Source of the DNA: Luscinia megarhynchos
Taxonomy: Eukaryota; Chordata; Aves; Passeriformes; Turdidae
Direction: 5' to 3'
Assembly: GCA_034336665.1 (NCBI GenBank)
Contig: CM067568.1
Location: forward strand, 39,474,770 to 39,538,769
DNA length: 64,000 nucleotides
Shown: piece by piece, positions 23,801 to 37,700 of the stretch
How the letters are laid out: every line of letters starts with the position of its first letter
Position numbering within the stretch: position 1 is the stretch's first letter
The notes under the pieces: model-generated
The model's database searches: none
The model's input: the letters and a program-made list of their open reading frames with translations, nothing else
What the model was told of the DNA's origin: nothing
Made by a program: the position numbers and the translations under genes

Positions 23801-26800
23801 TGTTTACACTGCTCCAGACCACATCACAGACATTCCTGGTTAATGGCTTCCATCTGGAGCAGCCATGTGCTGCCCAGCCTCCCCCTCACCATGCTGCCAG
23901 CAGAGGAGTGTCTCCCTCCAGACCTTCCCACCCTCCTACCTCTCGCAGACTGCTGTCACTGAGAGGATTGGTGCACGTCCCGTCTGTCCCCGAGACATTA
24001 CTGTCATATTTCCATGACTCAAGATAAAGGGGACTGGGATATACCTCAGACAGTGGAAAGACCTGTTCATGTGGGGCACACAGGATGTGCTGGAGATGCA
24101 ATGCAGGGACACCCAGTCATTCTGCACAAGCTCGGCCTAATTCCAGCCGGGATTATTAGCTCTGGCTCAGCATCAGCCCTGCTGGACCTGGGCTGCTTCC
24201 CAACAGGACCACTGAAGTGTCTCCACATTGCACCTCCCAGCACTCTGGGCTTGGGAGGGTTTATTAGCTTGGGCACAGTGCCAGACATGAGCTGCCTTTC
24301 TGCATCTCCATAGTGCTTGAACTGAGTCTCACTGTGCTCAGAGCACAGTGGAAAGACACCTGCTTGGCTCTAAGGAAGTCCAGCTCTGGTCAAGCTGGTA
24401 CTAAGCCAGCTCCGGTGAATCCAGCAGGATTTGTGTGAAATCTCTCGTGTCTTTGCATCATGGTTTCCAGCCCTCACAGCCCCAGCAGAGGGTCCTGAAA
24501 CATCCTGACTATTTCTACCCAGGACAGGTTTATCAGGTTGGATCAAGGATTTGGCAGAAGTGGCAAAGCTGCTCAGAGACCTGAACCCGATCTGGAAGCA
24601 GCAAGGCCACAATCACACAGTGCAGCACAAAGCCTCCCTTTCTGAGTCCTGCCAGACCTGGTCTGGCTCAGCTTTCTCTGCATCTGCAGCAAAGACTGAA
24701 GTGCAGAGGCAGAGCTGTGTGTGGGCTCCATGACCAGAACAGAGAAGATGGTGGAAGTCAAAGGTGCACAGTGGAACTAGACTGGCCAAAGGAGACAGTA
24801 GCAAAATCTGCTGCAGATCTAAGTGAGCTGCATCCAGAGAATATTCTGAGCTGGCTCCAGAAGACAGCAAATGCAGCCTGCAAACTGAATTTAGACTATC
24901 ATGACATGCAGAAAATTCAGTAAAGTTGGAATCAAACCCAGGCTACCGCAGCAGTTAATTTATTTATTGAGTGTCCTACAAGGTCTTGGAGGTGTGGTCA
25001 TAGGTTAAAGGGAGAGACACGGGAAGATCAGTTTCTCACTCTGTTCTCTTTGTTGGTGTCATGCTTTCTCTAGAACTCATTCTCTTGGCTAAGCAATACA
25101 TTCCCAGCATCTGTCGAGTCTGATCTGCTTTAAGCTCCAATGAGAGGCAAGAGAGGAGCTGAGATGGGAATGAAACAGAATCCCAGTCTGTGACGAGGCA
25201 CTGAGACTCCTCACCGCGCCCCATGCGGGTTGTCCTGTCATAAATCATCATTTGTCAAATTCAATAAGCATCCTTAACACAAAAATGATGCTATCTCCTG
25301 GGAGCCTCAAGTGCCTGAAATTTTACGCAGATGTGGGGATACAAAAATATAAGGGAAGAGGGGAGGATGGGGGAGGAGGAAGGAGGACAGATTTTGCATG
25401 GCAGAAAGGGTGTTCTTTATCCTCTGCTCCATTCCCATCCTGTTGCCCTTCACCCCACTGCCACACGTGCAGCCATGTACACTGTCTTCCTAGGAATGCA
25501 GCAGACCCGGCTCCTGGCACATCTTTTGCATACTCTAAAAGCAGAAAATAGGCTGTGTATGCAATATGGAAAATCCATCTACTTTGGGGGTCACAAGCCT
25601 ACCACAAAAAGCTTCCCTGCTAGCCCAGAGACATGTGGATGGCAGGAGGTCCCTGAGGGATGGCGTCCTGCTTCGGACAGAAGAGGTCATGGGGCACTTT
25701 CATTAGAAATCATGCTGCTGCCATTTCCACTCCCTGCCAGCAACATGAGAGCTGTAGCCTCAGTTATACACCCCATCCTTTATTGTGCAACAACAGGAGG
25801 CTGAAAAATAGGGCCACCTCAGGGGGGCTCAGCTGTGAAATTTCACTCCTCATTGGAATGTACTGCACTCTGGCCAGAGCCAGGGACCAGCACTATTGTA
25901 AGGAAAGGCTGAGTGCAGGCTGCTGTGACCACTGAAGCTTGAAAACAGGCTTCATTTATGCACATACAGGTTGCATTGCACCATACATTATCTATGCTTA
26001 AAATGCCACATATAAAAAGGAATATATGCAAGTACCCACAACAGCCATTTTGTCTCCCCATCAGGACTACAGTGCCTGTCTCCAAAATACAAAGTGTGAG
26101 TCTCTGAAGCTGCTTGAGCTGAAGTAGCAGAGAGAGGTGACAGACCAGCATATCCTGCAGAACAGGCACCCATGGGACACAGATCACGACACACCATCAC
26201 AATCAGCTGAAGCTTAGTCCAGCTGCTTGAAGTGCATCCCAGACGGAGTCCTGCTTATGCGACACCCACCAGCATGACTGACATCTGGGCCAGGGAAAAT
26301 AAAGCAGGCTTGAACAGCCACACTCTGAGGCTTTTGCAAATGAGATTTGAGCACAAGGAGACACTGCAGTGTTCCTTGGTCAATGGCAGGCTTGCAGGCA
26401 GGCCAAGCTGCACAGCTTTCTTTGCACTTGCTCACACACCCTGTTGTCAGTGAATCATTCAGGTTACTGCAGACAAATCTCTAACCACCTACCACCATTT
26501 ATCCTTCTAAGATATGTGTGCTACAGAGCAGCCATTTTAGAAAGAGTGTGAAGTTTTCTCAATCCTTTTCCATAGGGTATTTTGAATGCCTCTACTTGCT
26601 GAGCCACACATACACCCTGGTATCTCAAATTAATTGCTGAAGTGGCAGAGGGAAAGTATAAAACCACATTAAAATTCCAAATAAATATTAAAAATACCTT
26701 CTGTAGATAAATATGCCTTGACTTTGAAGGTCAGAGTATTGATCCATCTCAAGGCTAGAAGCAAGTACTTTGTGCTGCACTTGTGATCCTCCACTTTGGT

Positions 26801-29800
26801 TATTATCATTATCGGCATTATTGTTGCAGTAGCAGCACCTCAAGGACCTATTCAGGATCCAGATACCATTACAAAAGGGACACTGAATTCAAATGAAGAG
26901 ATTTGTGATGAACAGTCTGATTCAAAAAAAACCAAGCTCTACATGACAAGGCAAACACAGCAAATCTTTATGAATCAAGCTCAGTGCCACTGCAGCCAGA
27001 CTGCTCCCAGCACCCAAGCCAGGATGTTAGAGGGGCTGTAGGGTCTCTGTACAGTACCACAGGCCCTTCTGGAACTGGGCTGTTGATAAGGATTAAGCCC
27101 ATCCTATAAGCAGCACATAAAGCACAGATCTGTGTGCTTGACCTACCTTTGGGGATGCTCCTCAATATGCTCCTCATTTTCATCAAAAACTTCTGCACAA
27201 GAAAAAAGAGAGGAACAAGGATATTTGGAACAAGGACCAGCCTCCTGATCCCACATGACAACAGCTCTGACAACATGTCTGATGCCAGGTGGTCCCCAGC
27301 AAACAGCCATTTCACCCACAGGCAGGTGGAAGGTATGTGCACTGACTGCAGGCATGCACAGATGGAGAGTACGTGCCCTGAGCCATGGCTCCATGCAGGC
27401 ACAGATGAGAGGCCCAGTGCAGCCTCTCCTGGCATGGAAGGTGTGATGTGCCTGGCTGGGGGCTGGCCCCTGCATGCCCTGTGTGCTCAACACACTCACC
27501 CTGCATGGACCTGCCTTCTGCCCTGGCAGCTGCACAACGGGACCTGCAGCTGAAGGCAAACACATTTCTGCCCTGGAGAAATGCAAAAGGACTCATTTTA
27601 ACGCAGTGCACTTGAAGAGGAGGAAAAGGGAAGCGTAGAGGGATGGGTTGCAGCAAAAGCAGCAGGAATTCCTGGGAACGGGGTATCTGTTGAGGCAGCT
27701 ACCTGTGCTGATCACATTTCTCCAACAGCAGTGGGTTAACCTGAGTTAACCCAAGGAAAGCTAGCTTGGGTGTGCCTCTGTGTTCTGCAAATACACTCCA
27801 CAAATTCCGTTCGAAGAGTATGCCCAGAGAAACCTCCTGAAAGACAGACTATGTTGTTATTATATAGGTCAGTTGTTTCAGACATGGAAATGATTAGCTG
27901 AAACTGGGGGGAACTAATTTTAAAGAATAAATCAAATCAATTCTTTCCCCAACCATAATTCTTTGAAAATAGATTTTCAACAAAATAAAGCCATCTTTTT
28001 TTTTTTTCCGCCTGAAGGGAGATACCAAACTCAATGACTGCTGGTGTTACAGGTCTGAATCTTGCCTAACTTCAGTCTTAAGCCAAGTAAATTCTGTCGG
28101 GTGAAAGAAGCAAATATTTTTCTTTAGACTACCTTCCAAAGAAAGAAAGCTTATGTGAGTGTGCTGCCTACAAACCTGTCTCCTTGTTACCCTTTTAACA
28201 TTGTGATTAGTTGCAGTCCAATTCGCAGAACCCTCAGGCAATTAAATCCCAGGAAAAACCTCAGGCAATAAGTTTCATGAAAATGAATGGCTGGATCAAG
28301 TATTGCAACCCAAATTAGTGTCTCCACAGAGTTGCAGAAGGGGAGCAAAATCTAACTGCAGCACACTCTGCTAGCAGCCAGCTGACCAGTGAACCTGTAC
28401 TGGTGCCCAGTTGGAACACAGGTAACTTGTGTATGTGCAGTCTCCCACCCAGGTGGGGTGTTGTAAAGATGCAGAGATGACATGAGCTACTGTACAAATT
28501 AGGGAGTTGTAGCACGATGAAGCATCACTCATTTACAGAAGATTCCATCAGCAGCACCCATTCAAAGCTGTTTGAAGGTCTGCACTGCCAGAGGCAATCT
28601 CAATAAAGACTAATCGATAAATTGCAGTGTCTGTAACTCTGACATTAATGTAGGAGGGGAAAGGAAAAGATGTATATAAATATTTTTCACACATGGTTCC
28701 ACAATTAATGAACAAGATAGTCACACCATACACATACCCATATATCTCTGTTCATATCCTTCACTTCTTCTAAGCCCCTAGGGTACTGATAGCAAAAGTT
28801 CACAAACACAAAGCAAAGGTCATGATGCTGACAAGATATCTTTATTGCTAGACAACTCCCCAACCCACCCATGATAAATTAAGGCCCTTATTCCTGCTTA
28901 ACCCATAACCTTTGTAGTAGACCCTGAAGGTCAGCTATGGCAAGTTTCCCAACCTGGGGATGGGGGCAGATATGAGATCCACACCCAGAGGTCCCTTCTC
29001 TTCCTATCCAATGTTCAAATCAGTTCACATAGCCTCAGCTGTATATCCATACCCCCACACACAACACAAACACACAGAATACTTGCACAAATGCACTGCA
29101 GTGGAGATAAAGCTAATAGTTTACATGCAAACACACGCCCAGACATGTGTTCCTTCCTGGAGATGCCCCCTCCCCCTCATGCTTTACACATTATATAAGA
29201 ATTTTATTCTGTAGTATTCTGTGAGGAAGGCGGCATTTTGCCAGATTTCAAAATGGCCTCATTTATCACCTAAATCCCCTACGAAAGCTAGGGAATAGGG
29301 TTTGTAAAACAGCCCAGATTAATGAGGCTGCATCTACATCTTAATAGCTTTTGTGTGTGCACAGTACTTCAAGCTGCGCTTGTGAGCACTGTGTATTTCT
29401 GTGGTTTATGGACTTTCCTTCTTCATCTTACCAGATACGTCTATGTGTGCTGGTGTTCCTGACTAATGCTGTGTGCCTACACTGCCTGTGCCCAGCACAT
29501 AAACCTCCTGCCCTGGCTGTAGCTGGTTATGCTGCATGCAGGTGGAATTGTCCATGTGAGCACCTCCCCGTTTGCAAATGTGATCTGCGTAGGGAACCTA
29601 TTTATGCCAGGGCTTTGATATCCATCAGTATACTTTTGTGCATGTTAAAGTCACTACTTCAGTGCTGCCTCCTTAGGCAACACAGGCCTATCATTCTTCT
29701 TTGTGTTAGGGGAATTTCATTTTGATGCTATATATAAGAATTCTGGTGAAGTAATTAACAGAAGCCTCCAGAGGATTCATTATGAAAACAAGACACCACG

Positions 29801-30180
29801 TGCCAGATTTGGAGGAACCTTGTACTCCTTGCAAACTCCTCCAGGCAAGCAAGATATTGCAGCTGCAAAGGGAACATAACCCAGGGCAGGGAACAGCAAG
29901 CACCAATGAGGTCTGTTTCTCAGTCCTTGAAAACAGCTTTAGCAGAAAGCTGGAAAATGCAGCAAATTGAAAAACGGTGTTCCAGATGGGATCACAAAAG
30001 AACAGGGCATCAGTTCCATTGACAGTGAAGATTAATTTTTAAATTACATTCCAAAAAACTCTTCCAAGAGCATTGGACCTGTGTCAATCTAGTGGCTCCA
30101 ATCATCCCTTATGTAGGACAGAGGGAACACTTGGAAATTCCCCTTACAGAGTTTACCCTACGGCTCTTTCTTAGCTCCTT
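17851..30180. other. Long unique interval without recognised genes
   Basis: This 12-kb interval holds only short frames (up to 157 codons) that overlap on both strands and lack domains. Small features are an A-run near 20382, three copies of TTGAATTATAA between 21890 and 21950, and a T-run near 27990. A word GTTTCCATGGAGAC at 20827-20840 resembles an RFX site with one poor half. Nothing supports a transcript here. Confidence 0.4.
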
Positions 30181-30252
30181 CTCCCTGTGTTTTTTTCATC
30201 CTTTCCTTATCCATTTCTCCTTCCATGTCTCTGATGAGGAACTGCTGCTGCT

Positions 30253-30277
30253 CCCTTCCCTCCCCCCTCCCTCCCCC
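30253..30277 (-). other. G-quadruplex motif (minus strand)
   Basis: The plus strand carries five C-runs of 3, 3, 6, 3 and 5 bases separated by one or two T residues, so the minus strand has five closely spaced G-runs with very short loops. This is a strong quadruplex and i-motif candidate. It lies in a wider pyrimidine-rich tract of about 100 bases. Confidence 0.75.
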
Positions 30278-30279
30278 TG

Positions 30280-33200
30280 TCTGCTGTCAGCCATTTCACT
30301 TGGCTTTTTCTCTTCTTGCATTCACCAGAGCTGAATTCAGTGACAGCCTCTTGGCAATATCCCTTTGCTGGTGACTCAGGTAATTGGATCTGGTGCCTTG
30401 GGGAGCTGCCAAGCATGATGTCACAGCTCTGCAGAAAAAAATACCCTATGTAATTGCTTGATACACTAGCTAATGTCTCATCCCAGTGGAGGGAGGAACT
30501 CTGACTTTGGGGGTTGCCAAGATTTCAGAGACCCGGGACTCTGTGGTCAAAGTGAATAAAGAATTATCGGTATTTTTTGTTTTCACACATTCTTGCTTGT
30601 TTACTATGTGCTTATTAACTCTCCCCTGGCCAGGGAGTCTGAATGTTCACAATAAACACTGCAGTCCCTTTATAAAAAGGGAAGGACTGAAAACCTGTCA
30701 TTAAACAAAACAAAATGGGAATGAAACATCAATACAGTACAAAAATTAACAGTTCTATGCACAATGGTGTAACCCTGCATCAGGGTTTATTCTGCCCTTT
30801 AATAACATTTGCATGCCAGCACTTAAATGCACTTGGATCCTTGATTTCTTCCAAGATTGCAGGAAGTCATCTGTCTTTTCCTAGATGCAAGGAATGGATT
30901 TGGAGGACAGGCTAGGGGTCAGAAGGGATCAGTGTTAGTTTCAGGGTAGATATGAGAATGTATCTGAAATCCATTAAGTGAAACAGCAAGATGAGAATGA
31001 GCTAATGAGTGATTCTTGCTAACACACCAATAAAATGGAACTGAAAGTTTCTGGCTCTTCCCTAAACTGCCCCATCTTGTTTGGAAAAGAAACCCTTGGG
31101 AATTTATTATTCAGAAGAAGTTGACTGTTCCAAGTTCTGCTTTTCAGATGTTTTATGTTGATATTCCTTCTTTTGTGGAGTTAAGGAATTCAGCCAGTAA
31201 GGATCTGCCATAGTGAGATGTTTGGGCCACAGTTCTCTTCCCACAATTCATCTGCAAGGCTGAATCCATTGCTAGAGGTATAGATTGCTGTGCCAAGAGA
31301 AGGGAATGGGAGTATGAGAAGTCAAAAAGGAAATCTTTGATTCTCTTCACTGCATGAAACATTTTCCCCAAGCAAAATAGGACCTGGCTTTGCTTGCAAA
31401 TGCCCAAAAGACCTCATAAGAAAATTGAAGCCTTGTGTAAGATATGATCTGCTCTCTATCTCCAGTGTTAACACAGGTTAACTGCAAGAGTGTTTTTGTC
31501 CTCTCCACCACTGCAGCTGGAGTGATGTTGAATAACCTGGAAGACTTGGCAAACCATGAGAAACAATCAATCATTTTTTGATAGATCACATTTTCCAACT
31601 AGAAAAGATGTGTCCTGACTTTCCGCCATGCTCTGGCCATTTCAGCAGATGACAATTACTATTCCACTAAGCTGGTTCTCACACAAGCACAAATATCATG
31701 TTCCTCAGCTCTCTGTCATAGGTGCTTGTTCAGGCAGGTCACCAAATTTGGGTTAGGTCTCCTGCTGTGTTTTCTAACACCCTTGTATTTCTAATCCTGC
31801 CAGTCTAGGCTTTCCCCTGGACCTCTGTGGTTTTGATGAAGGGATGAAGTTTCCAAGCTTTGCTGCATTAGTCCAGCCCTCCTGGAGTGACTCATGAGTT
31901 TAGTTTCCTCTTTAGGTGTTAGACCTTTGCAGTATTGCAGCTGCTCTGGGTGAGCTTGGAAATTACTTTGAGAGAGTGTGGAATAAAGGCAAGAGGGTTT
32001 CAGTTCTCATTTTTTGAGACTCTTGCCTCCTCGCACTCTTCCTTCTGATGGCATGCTGTTATATAGGGATCTAACTGGTATCACAGCTGCAGGAACCTGG
32101 CATGCTGTTATATAGGGATCTAAATGGTATCACAGCTGCAGGAATCTGCCGTGCAGATGGGACCACTCCACTTCTGGAAAAAGTGTTAGAGGTCTTGCTG
32201 TGGAGAAGAGGCCACACCTATCTAGCCTCTCTTTAGGACATCAGGTATCCACAATATGTTTATCTGCTTGTCCAGTGACACCACTCAGACCTTGGTAGGA
32301 CAGCTGATATCAGCAGGACACAACTCAGCTACCTAGAAGGATTGTCAGATGGAAGCCTCTTCAATTGTTAAGGAACTAGAAATGGCTTTAGAATGTTTGG
32401 GTTTTTTTAAAAGGGGAGGGAAATGCAAATTTTCATCACTTCTCATATTAGGGCAATTTAAATACTAAATGGAGAAGCAATGTGCTCTAGAGAAGCCATT
32501 TGCTGAGAAGTCTGCCTCAAGGGACAAACCTCCCTCACAGCTGCACAGGGATGTCCACTGCCATTTCCAGGACTATACATACAACTGATAGTGTGTCCCC
32601 CAAAAAAAATTTACACTCATGTATGATTTGTGACATGAAACACAAATCCACACCATTTCAGCCTCCCAGATTTCCTCCTTGGATCAGCTGAGATGTTCAG
32701 TCTAGTCATTCAGATATTTATTGCTTCTGATTTATCCACTTGAAATTCCCAGTCCACCAACAGAAGTTGTGTACGGATATAAGTACTTGGAATTAACAAC
32801 TGACCTATGAATAATATTCATCAGTGTAAAAAAACCACTGCCATATCATGACAAGGCATCAACACAACAGGGAAATATGAACAGCTTATTTGGGAGCTGG
32901 TGTGAACACAGAGAAAGATAACACTAGCAGTAGAGCATACAGGGGAAAACAAGCCATTCCCAGTGAAAGAAGTGGATCCAAAGGCAGCCTGGCTAACTGC
33001 CCTCAAAACCACTTTAGGAGACTCCAGTCTGCCAGCCTGAAGACAGGGTGAACATATAGAACAGGGCACCAAGATCAAATCAACAGATACAGCCAAAAAG
33101 AGCAAGCTGACTACATACTCAGCCCTAGGGCAGAGAACAATTACAGCAGCTGACTGCCTCGGCAAGCCCAGAGATCAAAGAACAAAGCATTATTAATTAC

Positions 33201-34235
33201 TGCCATTATAATCATTAGCATAGTGCCCAGTAGTTCTGGTCATGGACCAGTACCTTACTGTGTTAGCCAGTGTGCAAATAGAGAAGAAAAGAATGGGCCC
33301 TGCCCAAGGAATGCCGAGTTTCAATATTAAATGTGAGACAGCTACAAAAGGAATGGAGGGGACAAAGAAGCGACAGTGTCACACACAGAGGAAAGATGCT
33401 TGGAATACAGAGCAACAACCTGGCTACCACCAGGGCAGCCTCTCAGTTACCTGGAAACAAGCAAGTAGCTTAAAGGTCTTTACAATGCACTCTGGTTCTT
33501 TTAATTCACTGAGATGGTTTACAGAGGTGCCAGATATCCATGGTTTGTCTCTTGAAACAGTAGCTGAAGGCATGTTTTGGTTATTCAGAGTAAAGAGGGG
33601 AGAATGAATCTCCACTTGGAAAAAGGCTGATTGAACTCTGGGCACTGCAGGTGCTCGGTGATGTCTTCTCCATGCTTTCCCACACATGCTGCCTGTTCCA
33701 ATGCTGCCCATGAGACAGAGACCACGTGTAACATCCCCCTGGAACCAGGGAAATTGCACTACCTGTTCTCAGAGTAGTTCACATGGTTCTCACCTTCTAA
33801 AAGCCACATCACACCTGGCACTTCTTCCTCTCAAAGGAGGAAGGCTGAAAAGGCTGTTCATCCTTGGGTGGCCCAAGACTGGTCTGAGGCACAGCTGGAC
33901 CTGACAACTGATTCTTGAGAAAGAGGATACCAGATACTACTCACCAACACTGCAGGATCAGATGAGTGATATGCCCCTGCACTGGAACAACTGTCCCTGT
34001 GTCACTTCTCTGTCTTTCATCACTGACAAAATCCATTCTATTTTTTAAATAACAGCAGTCCATGATCTTCCAAATGTGTCTAGTCAATGTTGCGACTAAC
34101 AAAGGATGGTATTTCTGATCTTCCTTTAGTATGTCCCCATGAAGAGCTTACAATATTTCAGACATCAGTTAATGTAATCTCCCCATCTGTAATCTCTCAT
34201 CTCCCTGTCATGGTCCATTACCCCTGTGTCACCAG
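30280..34235. other. Unique interval with a small tandem duplication
   Basis: No gene or transposon was recognised. Frames up to 121 codons occur around 33.2-33.7 kb on both strands but show no domain. The only clear structure is the 49-bp duplication at 32050. An octamer word ATGCAAAT is at 32423. Confidence 0.4.
32050..32147. repeat. 49-bp tandem duplication, two copies
   Basis: Two adjacent 49-base copies start with GGCATGCTGTTATATAGG at 32050 and 32099 and differ at only two positions. No third copy is seen on either side. The high identity points to a recent event such as replication slippage or repair. No target-site duplication or transposon features are present. Confidence 0.96.
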
Positions 34236-34239
34236 TGGA

Positions 34240-34312
34240 GAGGATGGTGCCTCACACACAGAATGACCTACTCAGAGCCACACAACCAGTCAACGATGAC
34301 TTTGGAATTTGA
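34240..34312 (+). mobile_element. Possible MIR-like SINE fragment
   Basis: The words CAGAGCCACACAACCAGTCA and TTTGGAATTTGAA follow the order of the MIR 3' half (a copy of AGGTCACACAGCCAGTAAGT followed by a GGGATTTGAAC-type word). The match is short and decayed, so it may be chance. Confidence 0.3.
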
Positions 34313-34664
34313 AAGGAGAAAAGACATGTCTGTCCACACTGGGTCTTCCAGCTCTAGGCAGAATTCTCCCACTCCCATGTGATTCCCTTATAACCACATC
34401 TGTGAAAATGTCCTGCTTAAAGCTTCCTTTTAATCTTTCTTCTGATGTTTCCACATTCTTATTTTGCAATGGTCATGCTCACATTTTGCTCCTTTTTCCA
34501 GTGCTCTCATAATCTCCTCAGATGTAATTTTTTCCCCCTTTAAAAAGATATTCCAGCCACTTCTTGGAACCCTCTGTATTTTATATATCTCTAGATCAGA
34601 CTGTTAAATAGAGTCTATTCCTCAGTATCTGAATATCTCTTATATATTCACAATGACAATATCC

Positions 34665-34790
34665 CATGAAGGAGACAGATACTACTTTCTGCATTTTAAA
34701 GTCAGGAAGCAGAGGCAGAGAGGGACTAACTTTAACCACTAGCCAGTGCTAAGCATTCATTGCAACAAAAGTCAAGGACTAGAATAATGA
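34665..34790 (+). mobile_element. MIR-like ancient SINE fragment
   Basis: The sequence TACTACTTTCTGCATTTTAA, then AGTCAGGAAGCAGAGGCAGA, GAGGGACTAACTTTAACCAC, TAGCCAGTG and CAAGGACTAGAAT matches, in order, the MIR 3' region that reads roughly: pyrimidine-rich, CATTTTACAGATGAGGAAAC, TGAGGCACAGAGAGGTTAAG, TAGTAAGTGG and GGGATTAGAAC. MIR is an old tRNA-derived SINE present in all amniotes. This copy is strongly mutated, as expected for its age. Confidence 0.6.
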
Positions 34791-34799
34791 GGCAATTTC

Positions 34800-37700
34800 A
34801 AATTCTGATATTGCTGTTCATTTTCTAAGACTGCTTTCTGAAATTGTTAAGGTGCCAATTCTTCCATCTTTTATCTGCTGTCCTGAGGTTGTGTCCATGT
34901 AGCAAATCTTGAACGCACAGAGTCTCATTACTCCAGGAACAACAGCCTAAAGAACAACTGCACAAAAAGACACTGTACCTGTGCTTCCAAAATTTCCAAA
35001 ATTAGATATCCATACAGCAAGTAGGAGGATAATTGCCTTAGTATTATTCTCCCCACCATGGCTCACAAGGAACCAGATTTGGTTATAACAGCAATGCTAA
35101 TTTGTGTAATAACTCTTTTGATCAAATACTCATGCTTTCCCCAAGTATAGTCCTCAGTTGGCACTGCTGGAATCAGAAAATTCAGCAAGGTGAACCAATA
35201 ATCTGATCCAGCAAGACATTTCTTACACTGATACAAAGGTCTGGAAACGTATAAAAATGTCATTTCTTTTATAACCATTCTTTATACTGAATTTTTCTTT
35301 TTGTTTATATTGGAATAATATTCACTGTGTCTCCTTTAACAATGATAACCTCTCCTGAGGTCACCACTGATAACAATATAGGAACTGCACCTTGGCCTAT
35401 GCCATGCAATGCATCTGCAGTCCCAAAGGAAGGGCTGTATACTCTCCTTCCTTCAGTCAAAGTCTGCAGGTATTGTCCCTAAACAGACATCAAAATATCT
35501 TCAGCACAGGTACATCCTCAAGACACATCAGTGTACCTGTGTTAGTTTATGGGATAAAAATGAGAAGACAGATGTCTACCTAAGGAAGCATTTAAAGACC
35601 ACATGGTCTGGTTAGATGAGAGAAAATGATTATGCATGTCTGGGAACAAGGCTATGAAAAGGAGGAATGAGGAACTTTCTGAGGCTGGCAAGCATCTTGA
35701 CTGGCCACCTACCCAAAAGATCAATTAACTGCTTACCTCATGCACTTTACAAAGAAACAGAACAGCATACCAAAGGGCATTTCATTCTCTGGTATTTCAT
35801 CTCACCTTCTCAGAAATACACCTTACAAAAAAGCAAATTGCCCTCTTGGCAGACTATGGAAGATGCCTAAGTGACCAATCTAGGCAATGTCCTAAGGTAT
35901 AGAAACCTAATGTTAGGCAAGGTGCATGCCACCCTGAATCTTTCATTTTGATTTCTGTTCAATAAGCTTCATAATACCAAGAAATTCTACTGCACTGGAG
36001 AATATAACCTGATGTGTGCAAATATTTACATAGCTAAGTAGTATTGCTGTAGTATTCTGGGTTCTTAGCCTGGCATTAGTTCTGTGAAACTGGGAAACAG
36101 TGAAGTATACAAAGAAGGTGACACAACTGATACCAAATAAAGTGACAACATGGAATATCTTGTCCCACTGAAAATATTAATGTTGGTTTTAATGCATTTA
36201 CAAACTTGGTTGGTAAGGTAACTGGTACTGGTGCAATATATTTAGGTTTCTGTAAGGCAGCTGACATTGTCTTTTCTGGCCTTTGATAAAAAAATATCAC
36301 ACAAATCAATGTTGCCCTTACTAAATAAATTCAATTTCCACTCAACTGATGCACCATTAAAAAGTAATTGTAAATGGAGGATTATCATTATATGTGACTT
36401 ATTCTACTGAGAACCTAAGAAATCTGTTTTGAGTGCAAAACTACTCAATATCTCTATTAATTACCTCAAAGAAAAATTGAACATCCATTTGTGTGACAGA
36501 AAAATTGGTAATAAAATAAATAATGATGGGTCATGGTAGTTATAAAGATCCACTTGGAGATCTTTTTGTAAAGTGGGCTTATCCAAACAAGAAGAAAGCT
36601 GAACAATGGAATGTAACAGTGACTGAGATATCATTAAAAATTTTTGCTATAAAATGATAGTGGATATGTGTGTTTTCTCTAGATTTTTATGTTTTAATTG
36701 TAATTGATGTGTTCCAATTAATGATTAACTACACATTTTTAAACCTTTATGACACGACACTAAAGCATGACACTTCCATGAATTACAATCCTACTACAGT
36801 GTTATTGAGTCTTTTGGACTAAAGGTTTGTGGGATTTCTCTCCACAAGACAGACTCCTTGCACTGACATTAATATAATCTCACAGTGGTCCTGAGATTGC
36901 TCAGTATCTGTGGATATCAGAGTTGTTTAGCATTGGTGGCCTTCAGAAGAGTGTATTACTTCATGATAGAAATATCAGAAAAGGTACCATTAAAGCTTAT
37001 GATTTGGAGTGCCATGCCACATGGATTCCTGCTGCCAGCAAGTCAAATGCTCTCATGAATGACATTAGAAAACAGCTGCAAACCCCCTGGTATAGGACTT
37101 TGTTTTGTTTATGCACTGCTCAGAGCTAGACTGGCCTCAGCTGTACAAGCAGACACATCACCTATACAAGCATCTCTGTTCGTACTGCATGGAATTCCTT
37201 TCTCCATATGCTCATAAACTCTCTCTCTAGAGTAGCTAAGAGCAGAACAATGCATGGCATCCCACTGGGCTGATTTTCTCTCCCACATCTCAGGAAAGGT
37301 AAAACCTTTTTCTTCATTGTAACTGATTTAATTGTATTTTCAAGCTGCTTCTTTCCTCACTCCCTCTCTCTCACTGGTTTAGCTCTTTTCACTCATGCTT
37401 TCCTTTCATCTCTTTTTTTCTTTCACCTTCTTGTCTTTTCTCTGCTGTTTTCTGATCTGTCTTCAGTAAACCCAGAGAAAGGAGATTTAGATCTTCAAGT
37501 AGAGTGATCTGTAAAGCCATGACCGTGTTTACAGAATGCCTTGTCTTTCATTATCCTAAGGTTCAGAAGAACAGTGCTATCAACATGCAAAGAAAGAAGC
37601 TTTTCTAATATATTCTTCGATAAGTTTCACAGGCAGCCTTGAAAATAAACATAAAGACCTAGAATTGATGTGGAAAGTAGTGAGGGAAAGGATGAAGCCT

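Noticed and set aside
31988..32027. Possible hairpin with GGCAAGAG and CTCTTGCC arms
   Set aside because: Eight-base arms with a 24-base loop are common by chance; no miRNA-like pairing extends beyond them.
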